Under the pieces are notes generated by a model. That model had not been told where the DNA came from and searched no databases. It worked only from the letters and a program-made list of their open reading frames with translations. This document shows positions 24,535-32,368 of a DNA stretch of 35,584 nucleotides, piece after piece. Each line of letters begins with the position of its first letter. Position 1 is the stretch's first letter. The stretch comes from Pelagibacterales bacterium SAG-MED05 (lineage in GTDB: Bacteria > Pseudomonadota > Alphaproteobacteria > Pelagibacterales > Pelagibacteraceae). Where the stretch lies: assembly GCA_014654415.1 (NCBI GenBank), contig JACWDC010000010.1:1-35584 (forward strand), read 5' to 3'. Made by a program: the position numbers and the translations under genes.

Positions 24535-25233
24535 TTATTTATCTGTTTCAGGAGCTTTCTTAATTGCTTCTTCAATATCCTCGTAAATATTCTGTTTTTC
24601 ATTTATTGATTGTTCTTTAAAAAATTTTCCAGTTCCAAAGATAGATTTGTCTATACTTGAAGTGTCAATTAAACCAGCAGAACCTAATTCATCAATGGTT
24701 GGTAAATCAGATAATTTTTGAATATTAAAGTGATTTAAAAAATTTTCAGTAGTCGCATATTGAATTGGCTTACCAGGTAAGTCTTTTCTACCCGCAGGTC
24801 TAACCCAGTCAAGTTCTAATAAAATTTCTAATGTATTTGTTGCAAATGATACTCCACGAATTTCTTCTATTTCAGACCTAGTAACTGGCTGATGATAAAC
24901 AATGATAGCTAATGTTTCAATTGTAGCTTTAGACAATTTTCTTTGTGTAGACTTTTGAAGAGACATTAATTTTGATAAATCTTCAGCCGTTCTAAAAGAC
25001 CACCTATTTCTTATACAAACTAAATTTATACCTCTATTTTTATAAGTATCTTTAATTTTTTCTAATATCTTTTTTATATCAGAAGTTGACTGAAGCCTTT
25101 TTTCAATAGTTTCTAAATCTAAAGGTTCAGAAGCTGAAAAAAGAATTGCTTCAACTTGACGTTCAATCTTTGAAACACCCGACGGAAAAGTAATTATATT
25201 AGTTCTATTTTTATTTTTATTTTTATTTTTCAT
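24535..25233 (-). CDS. scpB: Segregation and condensation protein B
   Basis: Winged-helix kleisin partner that dimerises and binds ScpA in the SMC condensin complex. Blocks VEAILFSASEPLDLETIE and LSKATIETLAIIVYHQPVTRSEIEEIRGV are diagnostic; the second winged helix ends RKDLPGKPIQYATTENFLNHF. The protein is 232 aa. The first codons are unusual: a run encoding KNKNKNKN comes from four copies of a hexamer (25207-25230). The ATG overlaps the scpA stop (ATGA), which supports this start, but a start further inside is conceivable because the repeat is outside the conserved fold. No smc gene lies in this window. Confidence 0.94.
   Translation of the reverse strand: MKNKNKNKNRTNIITFPSGVSKIERQVEAILFSASEPLDLETIEKRLQSTSDIKKILEKIKDTYKNRGINLVCIRNRWSFRTAEDLSKLMSLQKSTQRKLSKATIETLAIIVYHQPVTRSEIEEIRGVSFATNTLEILLELDWVRPAGRKDLPGKPIQYATTENFLNHFNIQKLSDLPTIDELGSAGLIDTSSIDKSIFGTGKFFKEQSINEKQNIYEDIEEAIKKAPETDK
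25207..25230. repeat. Hexanucleotide repeat ATTTTT x4 in scpB codons 2-9
   Basis: Four perfect copies of ATTTTT (plus strand) directly follow the scpB start codon on the coding strand as AAAAAT, encoding Lys-Asn four times. Six-base units keep the frame, so copy number could vary without loss of the protein. The scpA stop overlaps the edge of the repeat. Confidence 0.9.
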
Positions 25234-25973
25234 TGATTAAACGCTTTTTTTATCATTATTTTTTCAAACATTTTTTTTTGTAAAATCTTAATTTTTCCTT
25301 CTTTTGTTAATTCTAAGCTAGCTGCAAATATTCCTGTTATACCTGTTCTTTTCATTTTTTCATTAAAATAAAGCTTTGGTATTAATTCATTAATATTTTT
25401 CCAATCGCTAAGTTGACTGAAATTATCTTTAATTTGTTTGATACCTTCTTCTGTTGTAAAAACGGGTAATTTAGGAATATTTATTGTTTGAAATGATTTT
25501 TGCATTTGAAAATTTGAATAAGTTTTTAACAATTCATAGAGAGAAACATCATAAATTGGAGTGTTTATGGATCTAATCCCACCTTTAATACCTCTAGTAA
25601 AAATATGTACACCTAATCTTTTTTTTTTTAACATTTGATCGGAAAGAATTCTAATTAATTCTAGTTTTTTTAATTGGAGTTTAAGTTTTTCTGCAACTTC
25701 CAAAGCCTTAAAATCATCGCTCTCATCCTCTGGTAATAATAATTTAGATTTTAAGTATGCTAACCAAGTAGCCATTAACAAGTGTTCAGATGCAGACTCT
25801 AAATTTAAATTTTCACTATTTTTGATAAAATCTAAAAATTGGTCTGCCAATTTAGTTATAGATATTTCTGCCAGGTCAACTTTTTGTGTTTTAGCTAAAT
25901 CAAGCAAAACTTCAAGTGAGCCATTGTAATTTGGAATATTAATCGGTATCTGATTTAAACTTTTTGATTCCAT
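25230..25973 (-). CDS. scpA: Segregation and condensation protein A (kleisin)
   Basis: Bridges the two SMC heads in bacterial condensin and so helps compact and segregate the chromosome. NYNGSLEVLLDLAKTQKVDLAEISI and LMATWLAYLKSKLLLPE are the N-terminal ScpA signatures. The middle is variable, and the C-terminal winged helix (FAASLELTKEGKIKILQKKMFEKI) fits the SMC-binding role. Length 247 aa is normal. It lies 9 bp after nagZ and shares 4 bp with scpB. Confidence 0.95.
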   Translation of the reverse strand: MESKSLNQIPINIPNYNGSLEVLLDLAKTQKVDLAEISITKLADQFLDFIKNSENLNLESASEHLLMATWLAYLKSKLLLPEDESDDFKALEVAEKLKLQLKKLELIRILSDQMLKKKRLGVHIFTRGIKGGIRSINTPIYDVSLYELLKTYSNFQMQKSFQTINIPKLPVFTTEEGIKQIKDNFSQLSDWKNINELIPKLYFNEKMKRTGITGIFAASLELTKEGKIKILQKKMFEKIMIKKAFNQ

Positions 25974-25982
25974 TATTTAATT

Positions 25983-26927
25983 TTATCTCAAAAATTTATA
26001 AAATTCTGATGTTTTTTTTGTTGTAAATTTGTCTATAAATGGAACTTCTTTTAATAATTTGTAAGAATCTTTGTAATTACCGGCACAATATAAAACAATA
26101 TTGCAACCTGCGATAAGTGATTTTTTTGCATTTGTTACTAAATCATGTTTTAAAGCTTTCATTGAAATATCGTCAGAAATCAAAATTCCTTTAAAGCCAA
26201 TCTTTTTTCTAATGATTTGAGAAATTATTTTTTTGGAAAATGTTGCAACATTTTTTTTATCAATTGCAGAATACAAAATATGAGCTGTCATGGCAAATTG
26301 TGATGGATTTGCTTTGAAAGGAAAAAAATCAATTTCATTTAAATCTTTAGAATTTAACTTTACTTTAGGTGTTTCTAAATGGCTATCAAATGAAGCACAT
26401 CCATGACCAGGTATGTGTTTGATTACTGTTCCTAATTTATTAGATTTGTATTGTTTAACACATATTTGACCTAATTTTTTAACAACTTGTGGATCATTTG
26501 AAAAACTTCTATTTCCAATTATTTTATGTGTTTTTTTTCTAACCACATCAAGTACAGGCACTGTATTAATATTTATGCCGATCTTTTTTAAGGTGATGGT
26601 TAAATTATTAATATAATTTTTATAAATAATTAAAGCAACTTTAGGATTATATTTATAAATATCGCCAAAAAATTTTTGAGAAAAATTATTATTAATAATT
26701 TTACTTAATCTTGATACTGTTTCACCTTCTTCATCAATCATTATAGGAAGTTTAGAATCATTACTTGATGTTCTAATTTTTTTTATCAATTTTACTACTT
26801 GTGATAAAGATTTTATATTTCTCTTAAAAAGAATTAACCCCCAAGGTTTTTCATTTTTTATCAACATTTTCTCTTTGATAGATAAGTTATAGCCCTTTAT
26901 GCTTATTATGATTGCTTTTTTTTTCAT
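25983..26927 (-). CDS. nagZ: Beta-N-acetylhexosaminidase, glycoside hydrolase family 3
   Basis: NagZ removes GlcNAc from GlcNAc-anhydroMurNAc (peptides) during cytoplasmic peptidoglycan recycling. Visible motifs are the GH3 KHIPGHG (170-176, His175 in the flexible catalytic loop) and SDDISM (251-256), which carries the nucleophile aspartate. There is no signal peptide, consistent with the cytoplasm. At 314 aa it is slightly short. It processes the 1,6-anhydro products that lytic transglycosylases such as the MltB in this window make, though no AmpD, AmpG or AnmK gene is nearby. It overlaps the 87 aa membrane protein by 4 bp. Confidence 0.93.
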   Translation of the reverse strand: MKKKAIIISIKGYNLSIKEKMLIKNEKPWGLILFKRNIKSLSQVVKLIKKIRTSSNDSKLPIMIDEEGETVSRLSKIINNNFSQKFFGDIYKYNPKVALIIYKNYINNLTITLKKIGININTVPVLDVVRKKTHKIIGNRSFSNDPQVVKKLGQICVKQYKSNKLGTVIKHIPGHGCASFDSHLETPKVKLNSKDLNEIDFFPFKANPSQFAMTAHILYSAIDKKNVATFSKKIISQIIRKKIGFKGILISDDISMKALKHDLVTNAKKSLIAGCNIVLYCAGNYKDSYKLLKEVPFIDKFTTKKTSEFYKFLR

Positions 26928-27187
26928 TTAATTTTTAATAAATTCCAAAAATTTCTTTGTTCATTACTTTTTATTTCATCAGAAAATGAAGAATTAAATT
27001 CGATAACATTGTTAGTATCATTTTCCAAAAAAGGTAAATTTGAAGTCTTGCTTGATAAATTTTCTTGAATATTAGATCTTTTTAAATTGATATTTTTAAT
27101 ATTCTTATTTGAAGAATAATAATTATAAACGCTAAAAAAAAATAGCAAAATAAGAACTGCAAACAATAAATTAATGATTTTATACAT
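26924..27187 (-). CDS. Small single-pass membrane protein of unknown function (possible SPOR-protein remnant)
   Basis: The 87 aa product has one hydrophobic helix (about 5-22, LLFAVLILLFFFSVY) after a short basic N-terminus, then an asparagine/serine-rich region that looks unstructured and ends NFWNLLKIK. I recognise no domain. The stop and start codons are coupled on both sides (one-base overlap with argS upstream, 4 bp with nagZ downstream), so it is very likely translated. In many alphaproteobacteria the gene between argS and nagZ encodes a membrane-anchored SPOR-domain protein; this gene keeps the location and the anchor but has no SPOR domain. It may be a trimmed version, or an unrelated small envelope protein. 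Confidence 0.72.
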   Translation of the reverse strand: MYKIINLLFAVLILLFFFSVYNYYSSNKNIKNINLKRSNIQENLSSKTSNLPFLENDTNNVIEFNSSFSDEIKSNEQRNFWNLLKIK

Positions 27188-28911
27188 TACATTTTATCTG
27201 GAAGAGAAACACCTAATATATTCATTCCTCTTTCCATGACTATAGCTACAAGAATAATGACTGCTAATGTTTCTATCTTTTTAATTTTTCCATCTTTTAT
27301 AAATTTAAAACTTTGATTTTCATTTCCTTTACTCCAGTAAGAGTGAAATAAAGTTGCGAGCTCATATAGGTAATAAGGTATTTTATGTGGTTCATATTTA
27401 GAAGAGGCTGTTTCAATTATTTTTGGCCACTCAAATACTTTTCTTAAGATTGCAATTTCGTTTTCATTCAACAAAAATTTATTTGGATCTAAACTTATTT
27501 TATCATTTAAATTTTTGTTTAATGTTCTAAATAATGAGTTAATTCTTGCATAAGAATATTGAACATAAAATACGGGATTGTCTTTGCTTTTTTCTAAAAC
27601 TTTATCAAAATCAAAATCAAGTTCAACATCATTGCTTCTATTTAACATCATAAATCTTATAGAATCTTTATTCACCTCACTTAGTAAATCTTGAGCTGAA
27701 ATAAAATCTCCAGCTCTTTTAGACATTTTAAATGGTTTTCCATTTTTATATAATTTTACTAACTGACAAACCTTGCAATTCAATTTAACTTTATTTTCTG
27801 AAAGTGCGCTAACAGCAGCTGTTATTCTTTTTACATATCCTGTGTGATCTGCTCCAAGAACATTAATTAAATATTCATAATTTCTATTTACTTTATCCAT
27901 ATGATAACCAACATCGTTTGCAAAATACGTCCAAGACCCATCGTTTTTTTGCATTGCTCTGTCCGTATCATCCCCGAATAAGGTAGATTTAAAAATTAAT
28001 CTTTTTGTTTTCTTCCAAGTTTTATCCGTATCTCCTTTTGGAGGCTCTAAATAACCTTCTTGAACATAATTATTTTTCTTTAAATGATTTACTGCTTTAT
28101 CTACTAATTTATTTTCAATCAATTCTGTTTCTGAAAAAAAATTATCATGTTCAATGCCTAATTTTTTTAAATCTGACTTAATTAAATCCATAGAATGCTT
28201 TAATGACTCTTTTGTAAGTAACTTGAGAGATTGATTGAAATTATCAAATTTTTCATTTTTATTTAAGTCAATAATCTTTTTTCCTATTTCAATTATATAT
28301 TCTCCAGGATAAAGATCTTCTTTTAAGATAAATTTTTCATTGTATTTAATTTCTCTTATTCTTAAAAAAACTGATTTAACAAAATTTTTAATTTGGTTTC
28401 CGTAATCATTGATATAATATTCTTTTGTAACTTTGTTACCGTTAAATTTTAATAAATTAGCTAAAACATCTCCGTAAATAGCGCCTCTACAATGACCTAC
28501 ATGCATTGGACCTGTTGGATTAGCTGATACAAATTCTATATTATAATTATTTTTAGAATTTTTTTTACCATAAGATTTTCTATTTTCTAAAATTTTATTT
28601 ATATTTGAAATCAAAGATTTATTTGTTAATTTTAAATTTAAAAAACCTGGTCCTGCAATTTCTATTTTTTCAAAATCTTTTAAATCTTTTAAGATTATGT
28701 CTTTAATTTTATTAGCTAGCTCATTGGGGTTAATCTTGTTAATTTTTCCCAGTACAAGGCTTGCATTGGAAGATAGATCAAAGTTGAACTCCACTGGAGG
28801 ACTTTCTACAACGATACCTTTAAAGTTGTTTAGATTATCTAATTTAAGAAGTTTTTGATTTTTATGTATTAAAGCGTTAATCTTATTTATATATTCTGCA
28901 AATATATTCAT
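27187..28911 (-). CDS. argS: Arginyl-tRNA synthetase
   Basis: Class I synthetase charging tRNA-Arg. The N-terminal Add-1 domain (about 1-110) is followed by SANPTGPMHVGHCRGA with HVGH at 137-140, a zinc-free connective region, FKMSKRAGDF as the KMSKS-loop equivalent, and a helical anticodon-binding domain that starts PVFYVQYSYARI and ends LGVSLPDKM. At 574 aa it is normal. It shares an ATGA with dgt and a one-base overlap with the 87 aa gene. No frameshift. Confidence 0.97.
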   Translation of the reverse strand: MNIFAEYINKINALIHKNQKLLKLDNLNNFKGIVVESPPVEFNFDLSSNASLVLGKINKINPNELANKIKDIILKDLKDFEKIEIAGPGFLNLKLTNKSLISNINKILENRKSYGKKNSKNNYNIEFVSANPTGPMHVGHCRGAIYGDVLANLLKFNGNKVTKEYYINDYGNQIKNFVKSVFLRIREIKYNEKFILKEDLYPGEYIIEIGKKIIDLNKNEKFDNFNQSLKLLTKESLKHSMDLIKSDLKKLGIEHDNFFSETELIENKLVDKAVNHLKKNNYVQEGYLEPPKGDTDKTWKKTKRLIFKSTLFGDDTDRAMQKNDGSWTYFANDVGYHMDKVNRNYEYLINVLGADHTGYVKRITAAVSALSENKVKLNCKVCQLVKLYKNGKPFKMSKRAGDFISAQDLLSEVNKDSIRFMMLNRSNDVELDFDFDKVLEKSKDNPVFYVQYSYARINSLFRTLNKNLNDKISLDPNKFLLNENEIAILRKVFEWPKIIETASSKYEPHKIPYYLYELATLFHSYWSKGNENQSFKFIKDGKIKKIETLAVIILVAIVMERGMNILGVSLPDKM

Positions 28912-30038
28912 TTTGATTTATTGTATAGATTTATTGCAAATCTATCAGTCATTCCAGCTATAAAATCACAGATTGATCTATCTATATCAGTTTTTTTAAT
29001 ATTGTTTACATTTATATATTTTTTAGGGTTTTTTTTAATCTTTAAAAATAGACCTTTAATGACTTTCTTGCCATAGCAAGTTTTTTGTAAAACACTTTTA
29101 TGATAATACATTTTTTCTTTTAAAAATTTTTTTATACTAACATCAAATAAATTCATCTTTTTGGAGAAATATACAACAGGATATTTTGATTTATATACAT
29201 CATTAATATTTTTTATATTATTTTTTCTAATATTTTTTGTCGTATTAAAAATAATATCTTTAACCATTTCATTAATTATTTCTCTAATTATTTGTCTTAA
29301 AACCAAATCCTGAGAAAATTTTTTAAATTTTTTACCGTGTTTTTTTAATATTAAATCAAGAACTGGTAAATTTTTAAGATCTTTTAATTTAAACAATTGT
29401 GCTCTTAAGCCGTCTTCTAAATCATGACTGTTATAAGCAATATCATCAGAAATCGATGCTATTTGAGCTTCTAATGAAGGGCTGTTTTGAAAATTTATTT
29501 TTTTTTTAAAAAAATTTTTTCCTAAAATATTATTAAATTTACTTAGATTATGAATAGGTCCATTATGTTTTATTAGCCCATCTAATGTTTCAAAAGTTAA
29601 ATTAAGACCTTTAAAATTATAATATTTATTTTCTAAAAATGTTACTATTCTAATTGTTTGAATATTGTGATCAAAGCCTCCGCGTCCTCTCATGCAATCA
29701 TTTAAAGCCTCTTCTCCGGCATGACCAAATGGAGTGTGACCTAAGTCATGAGCCAAGCTTAAAGTTTCACATAAATCTTCATTTAATTTAAAGTATTTAG
29801 CAAGTGTTCTTGCTATTTGAGCAACTTCCAGTGAATGTGTAATTCTGGTTCTGTAATGATCGCCTGTCGTATTAACAAAAACTTGGGTTTTATGTTTTAG
29901 TCTTCTAAAAGCTGTTGAATGAATAATTCTATCTCTATCTCTTTGATATGGAGATCTTAAATTACTTTTCTTTTCAACGTTAAATCTTCCTCTGGATTTG
30001 ATAGAAATTGATAATTTTGAGAACCTATTTTTTTGCAT
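28908..30038 (-). CDS. dgt: dGTPase-like HD-domain triphosphohydrolase
   Basis: Hydrolyses dNTPs, classically dGTP to deoxyguanosine and triphosphate, and can affect dNTP pools. HD-superfamily metal ligands are visible: His68 (RITHSLE), His97-Asp98 (LAHDLGHTPFGHAG) and the later SISDDIAYNSHDLEDG. The N-terminal block SPYQRDRDRIIHSTAFRRLKHKTQVF is highly conserved in the type-2 (Dgt-like) branch of alphaproteobacteria. Length 376 aa is usual. It opens the thirteen-gene run toward secF and is divergent from erpA across 38 bp; minus-strand TATATT lies about 18 bp before its start. Substrate preference cannot be read from the sequence. Confidence 0.93.
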   Translation of the reverse strand: MQKNRFSKLSISIKSRGRFNVEKKSNLRSPYQRDRDRIIHSTAFRRLKHKTQVFVNTTGDHYRTRITHSLEVAQIARTLAKYFKLNEDLCETLSLAHDLGHTPFGHAGEEALNDCMRGRGGFDHNIQTIRIVTFLENKYYNFKGLNLTFETLDGLIKHNGPIHNLSKFNNILGKNFFKKKINFQNSPSLEAQIASISDDIAYNSHDLEDGLRAQLFKLKDLKNLPVLDLILKKHGKKFKKFSQDLVLRQIIREIINEMVKDIIFNTTKNIRKNNIKNINDVYKSKYPVVYFSKKMNLFDVSIKKFLKEKMYYHKSVLQKTCYGKKVIKGLFLKIKKNPKKYINVNNIKKTDIDRSICDFIAGMTDRFAINLYNKSK

Positions 30039-30061
30039 AATCGTCCATTAAAATATATACT
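30033..30061 (+). promoter_or_regulatory. Candidate sigma70-type promoter for erpA-xthA
   Basis: TTGCAT (30033-30038, the last three bases being the dgt start codon on the other strand) and TATACT (30056-30061) are separated by 17 bp, with erpA starting at 30077. The -10 matches 5 of 6 consensus positions. The predicted leader is only about ten bases, consistent with the lack of a Shine-Dalgarno before erpA. Confidence 0.4.
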
Positions 30062-30076
30062 ACATAATAACTGATT

Positions 30077-30394
30077 ATGACAAAGAAAATAGAATTTACA
30101 GATCGAGCGAAAGAAGAAATCGAAAAGATTATTAATGAGGATCAATTAAAAAAGTTTTTTAGAATTTCAGTAAAAGGTGGTGGTTGCTCTGGGTTTAAAT
30201 ATGATTTTAGTTTTGATAATAAAATTGACAACAAAGATATTGTTTTCGGCAAAGCGATAATTGATATAACCTCGCTTGATATTATCTCAGGCTCTACTAT
30301 TGATTTTAAAAAAGAAATGATTGGCGAGTCATTTGTCATTAATAATCCTAAAGCAACATCTTCTTGTGGTTGTGGATTGTCATTTTCTGTCTAA
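30077..30394 (+). CDS. erpA: Iron-sulfur cluster insertion protein (ErpA/IscA type)
   Basis: A-type carrier that delivers iron-sulfur clusters to apoproteins. All three conserved cysteines are present: Cys37 in GGGCSGFKY and Cys97, Cys99 in SSCGCG near the C-terminus. Length 105 aa. ErpA and IscA cannot be separated confidently by sequence; I favour ErpA because erpA next to dgt-argS, away from an isc/suf cluster, is the alphaproteobacterial arrangement. IlvD, encoded at the other end of this window, is an iron-sulfur client class. Its stop overlaps the xthA start by one base. Confidence 0.92.
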   Translation: MTKKIEFTDRAKEEIEKIINEDQLKKFFRISVKGGGCSGFKYDFSFDNKIDNKDIVFGKAIIDITSLDIISGSTIDFKKEMIGESFVINNPKATSSCGCGLSFSV

Positions 30395-31170
30395 TGAAAA
30401 TTATATCATGGAATGTAAATTCAGTTCGTGCACGAATTGAAAATATACTTAATTATATCAAAGAATCAAATCCTGATATTTTATTCTTGCAAGAAATAAA
30501 AACACAAAATGAAAATTTTCCTTCGGAAACTTTTAAAGAACATGGATATAATTCCTATGTATTTGGTCAAAAAAGTTATAATGGTGTAGCTTTTTTATCT
30601 AAGTCTGAAATAGGAAATATTAAAAATGATTTCATTAAAGATAAGCTTAAACAATCAAGAATAATTACCGGTGAAATTGCTTTAAATAAAAAAAAAATAA
30701 AACTTATTAATATTTATGTCCCCAATGGAAATCCTGTTGATACAGAAAAATATGAGTACAAAAAAAATTGGCTTGCATCTTTTGTCAAAAAAGTAAAAAA
30801 AGAATTGACTACAAGTTCCAATTTAATTATTTCAGGGGATTTTAATATTATACCTGAAGAGATTGATGTTTATGACCACAAAAGATACGAAAATGATGCA
30901 CTATTTAGATTGGAAATTAGAAAAAAATATAGAGAACTAATCAATTTAGGATTTAATGATATTTATAGGCATTTTAGTAAATCTAAACAAGATTATACTT
31001 TTTGGGATTATTTTGCAGGCTCATGGCAGAAGAATTATGGAATGCGAATAGATCATTTTTTAGTTTCAAATAATTTATTAGAAAACATAAAATCAATAAA
31101 TATTAATAAAAAACCCAGGTCTAAAACAAAACCTTCTGATCATACTCCAATTGAATTAGAAATTAATTAG
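30394..31170 (+). CDS. xthA: Exodeoxyribonuclease III
   Basis: AP endonuclease and 3'-5' exonuclease of base excision repair. I start it at ATG 30394 (MKIISWNVNSVRARIENILN), which overlaps the erpA TAA; the frame opens ten codons earlier (30364), but those codons lie within erpA and precede the conserved KIISWNVNS. Catalytic residues are visible: Asn7, Glu34 (LFLQEIK), the SGDFNI Asp/Asn pair, the GMRIDHFLVS Asp, and the SDHTP histidine at 250. With this start it is 258 aa, the family's usual size. It overlaps convergent manC by 8 bp. Confidence 0.95.
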   Translation: MKIISWNVNSVRARIENILNYIKESNPDILFLQEIKTQNENFPSETFKEHGYNSYVFGQKSYNGVAFLSKSEIGNIKNDFIKDKLKQSRIITGEIALNKKKIKLINIYVPNGNPVDTEKYEYKKNWLASFVKKVKKELTTSSNLIISGDFNIIPEEIDVYDHKRYENDALFRLEIRKKYRELINLGFNDIYRHFSKSKQDYTFWDYFAGSWQKNYGMRIDHFLVSNNLLENIKSININKKPRSKTKPSDHTPIELEIN

Positions 31171-32368
31171 CTCTTCCGTAGACATCTTCGTAACGAACTA
31201 TATCAGTTTCTTTAAGAATTAAACCTAATTGTGCTTCCATAATCTTGACTGGTTTTTTATTAGGATTTTGAATTCTATGAATCGCTCCTTGAGGAATAAA
31301 AATTGTTTCACTAGGTTTTCTTGAAAAAAATTTTTTATTTAATGTAATTTTAGGGTTTCCTTCTGTTACAACCCAATGTTCAGATCTATGGAAATGTTTT
31401 TGTAAACTCAAAATTCCTTGTGACTTTACATGTAATTCTTTTATTAAAAAATTATTACCATTAAATAAATTTGTATATCTACCCCATGGTCTATAAAAAG
31501 TATTTTTTTTACTAAAATATTTAGCTTTATTTCTATGATACATTAAGAGAATTTCTTTCCAACTTCCTAGATCTGACCAAGGTATATTAAGCTTTATAGC
31601 ATTTATATTTTTTGTTTTTTCTAAAATTGCATAATCAAAAGATTTTGATGAATTTTTAGCAAATGCATTCTTCTTTAAATAATATACATTATTTTTAAAA
31701 TTACTTTTATTTACCGCTAACGAACAGTTTTGATAAATATTTTTCTGGTATTTTTTAAAATTATTAATGATTGAGTCTTTTCGTAAGAAAAACATTCCAG
31801 AATTCCAGTAACCTCCTTTTTTTATTATTTTTTTAGCATTAGGTTGATTAGGTTTTTCAAAAAAGCTGGTAACTTTATTCATATTATTCTTAGCCTTTTT
31901 AGTAATTAAATATCCAAATTGATCAGATGCTGCATTAGGCTTGATTCCAAAAATAAAAATATTTTTGTCAGTTAAATATTTTTTGTTTTTTTTTAATTCA
32001 ATGTTGAATTTGCTCACTTTTTCCATCAAATGATCTGCAGTTAAAAAGATCATAGGTTGTTTCTTTGGAATATCCTTTATGAGTGCAGTAGCAAGAATAG
32101 CTGGTCCTGTATCTTTTTTTTCAGGTTCCAATACAATTTTATATTTTTTAATATTATATCTTTTTAAATGTTTTTTAATTTCTTTAAGATATTTTGAGTT
32201 AGTGCTAATTATAGGAGAATCAAATAAAGTTCCTTTTATTCTCTCTAAAGTTTTTCCTAGCAACGTCCATCCTCCAAAATCTATAAACTGTTTTGCTTGG
32301 TGTTTTTTTGAATAAGGCCATAACCTAGTTCCAGAACCACCGCATAAAATAACTGGTCTAATTTTCAT
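31163..32368 (-). CDS. manC: Mannose-1-phosphate guanylyltransferase / mannose-6-phosphate isomerase, type II, short
   Basis: Makes GDP-mannose from GTP and mannose-1-phosphate for surface polysaccharide or glycosylation. GGSGTRLWP (10-18) begins the nucleotidyltransferase domain; FFEKPNQPNA and GGYWNSGMF are the sugar-binding parts. From about residue 290 (RPWGRY) a cupin-type isomerase domain follows with LQKHFHRSEHWVVTEG and ends ETDIVRYEDVYGRAN. At 401 aa it is shorter than the usual 460-480, with the loss spread over the transferase half rather than a clean cut. Whether it remains bifunctional is inference. It starts at the ilvD stop (one-base overlap) and ends 8 bp inside convergent xthA. 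Confidence 0.88.
   Translation of the reverse strand: MKIRPVILCGGSGTRLWPYSKKHQAKQFIDFGGWTLLGKTLERIKGTLFDSPIISTNSKYLKEIKKHLKRYNIKKYKIVLEPEKKDTGPAILATALIKDIPKKQPMIFLTADHLMEKVSKFNIELKKNKKYLTDKNIFIFGIKPNAASDQFGYLITKKAKNNMNKVTSFFEKPNQPNAKKIIKKGGYWNSGMFFLRKDSIINNFKKYQKNIYQNCSLAVNKSNFKNNVYYLKKNAFAKNSSKSFDYAILEKTKNINAIKLNIPWSDLGSWKEILLMYHRNKAKYFSKKNTFYRPWGRYTNLFNGNNFLIKELHVKSQGILSLQKHFHRSEHWVVTEGNPKITLNKKFFSRKPSETIFIPQGAIHRIQNPNKKPVKIMEAQLGLILKETDIVRYEDVYGRAN

Noticed and set aside
30364-30393. Upstream start for xthA inside erpA
   Set aside because: Exonuclease III begins at the conserved KIISWNVNS strand; ATG 30394 fits the TAATG junction.
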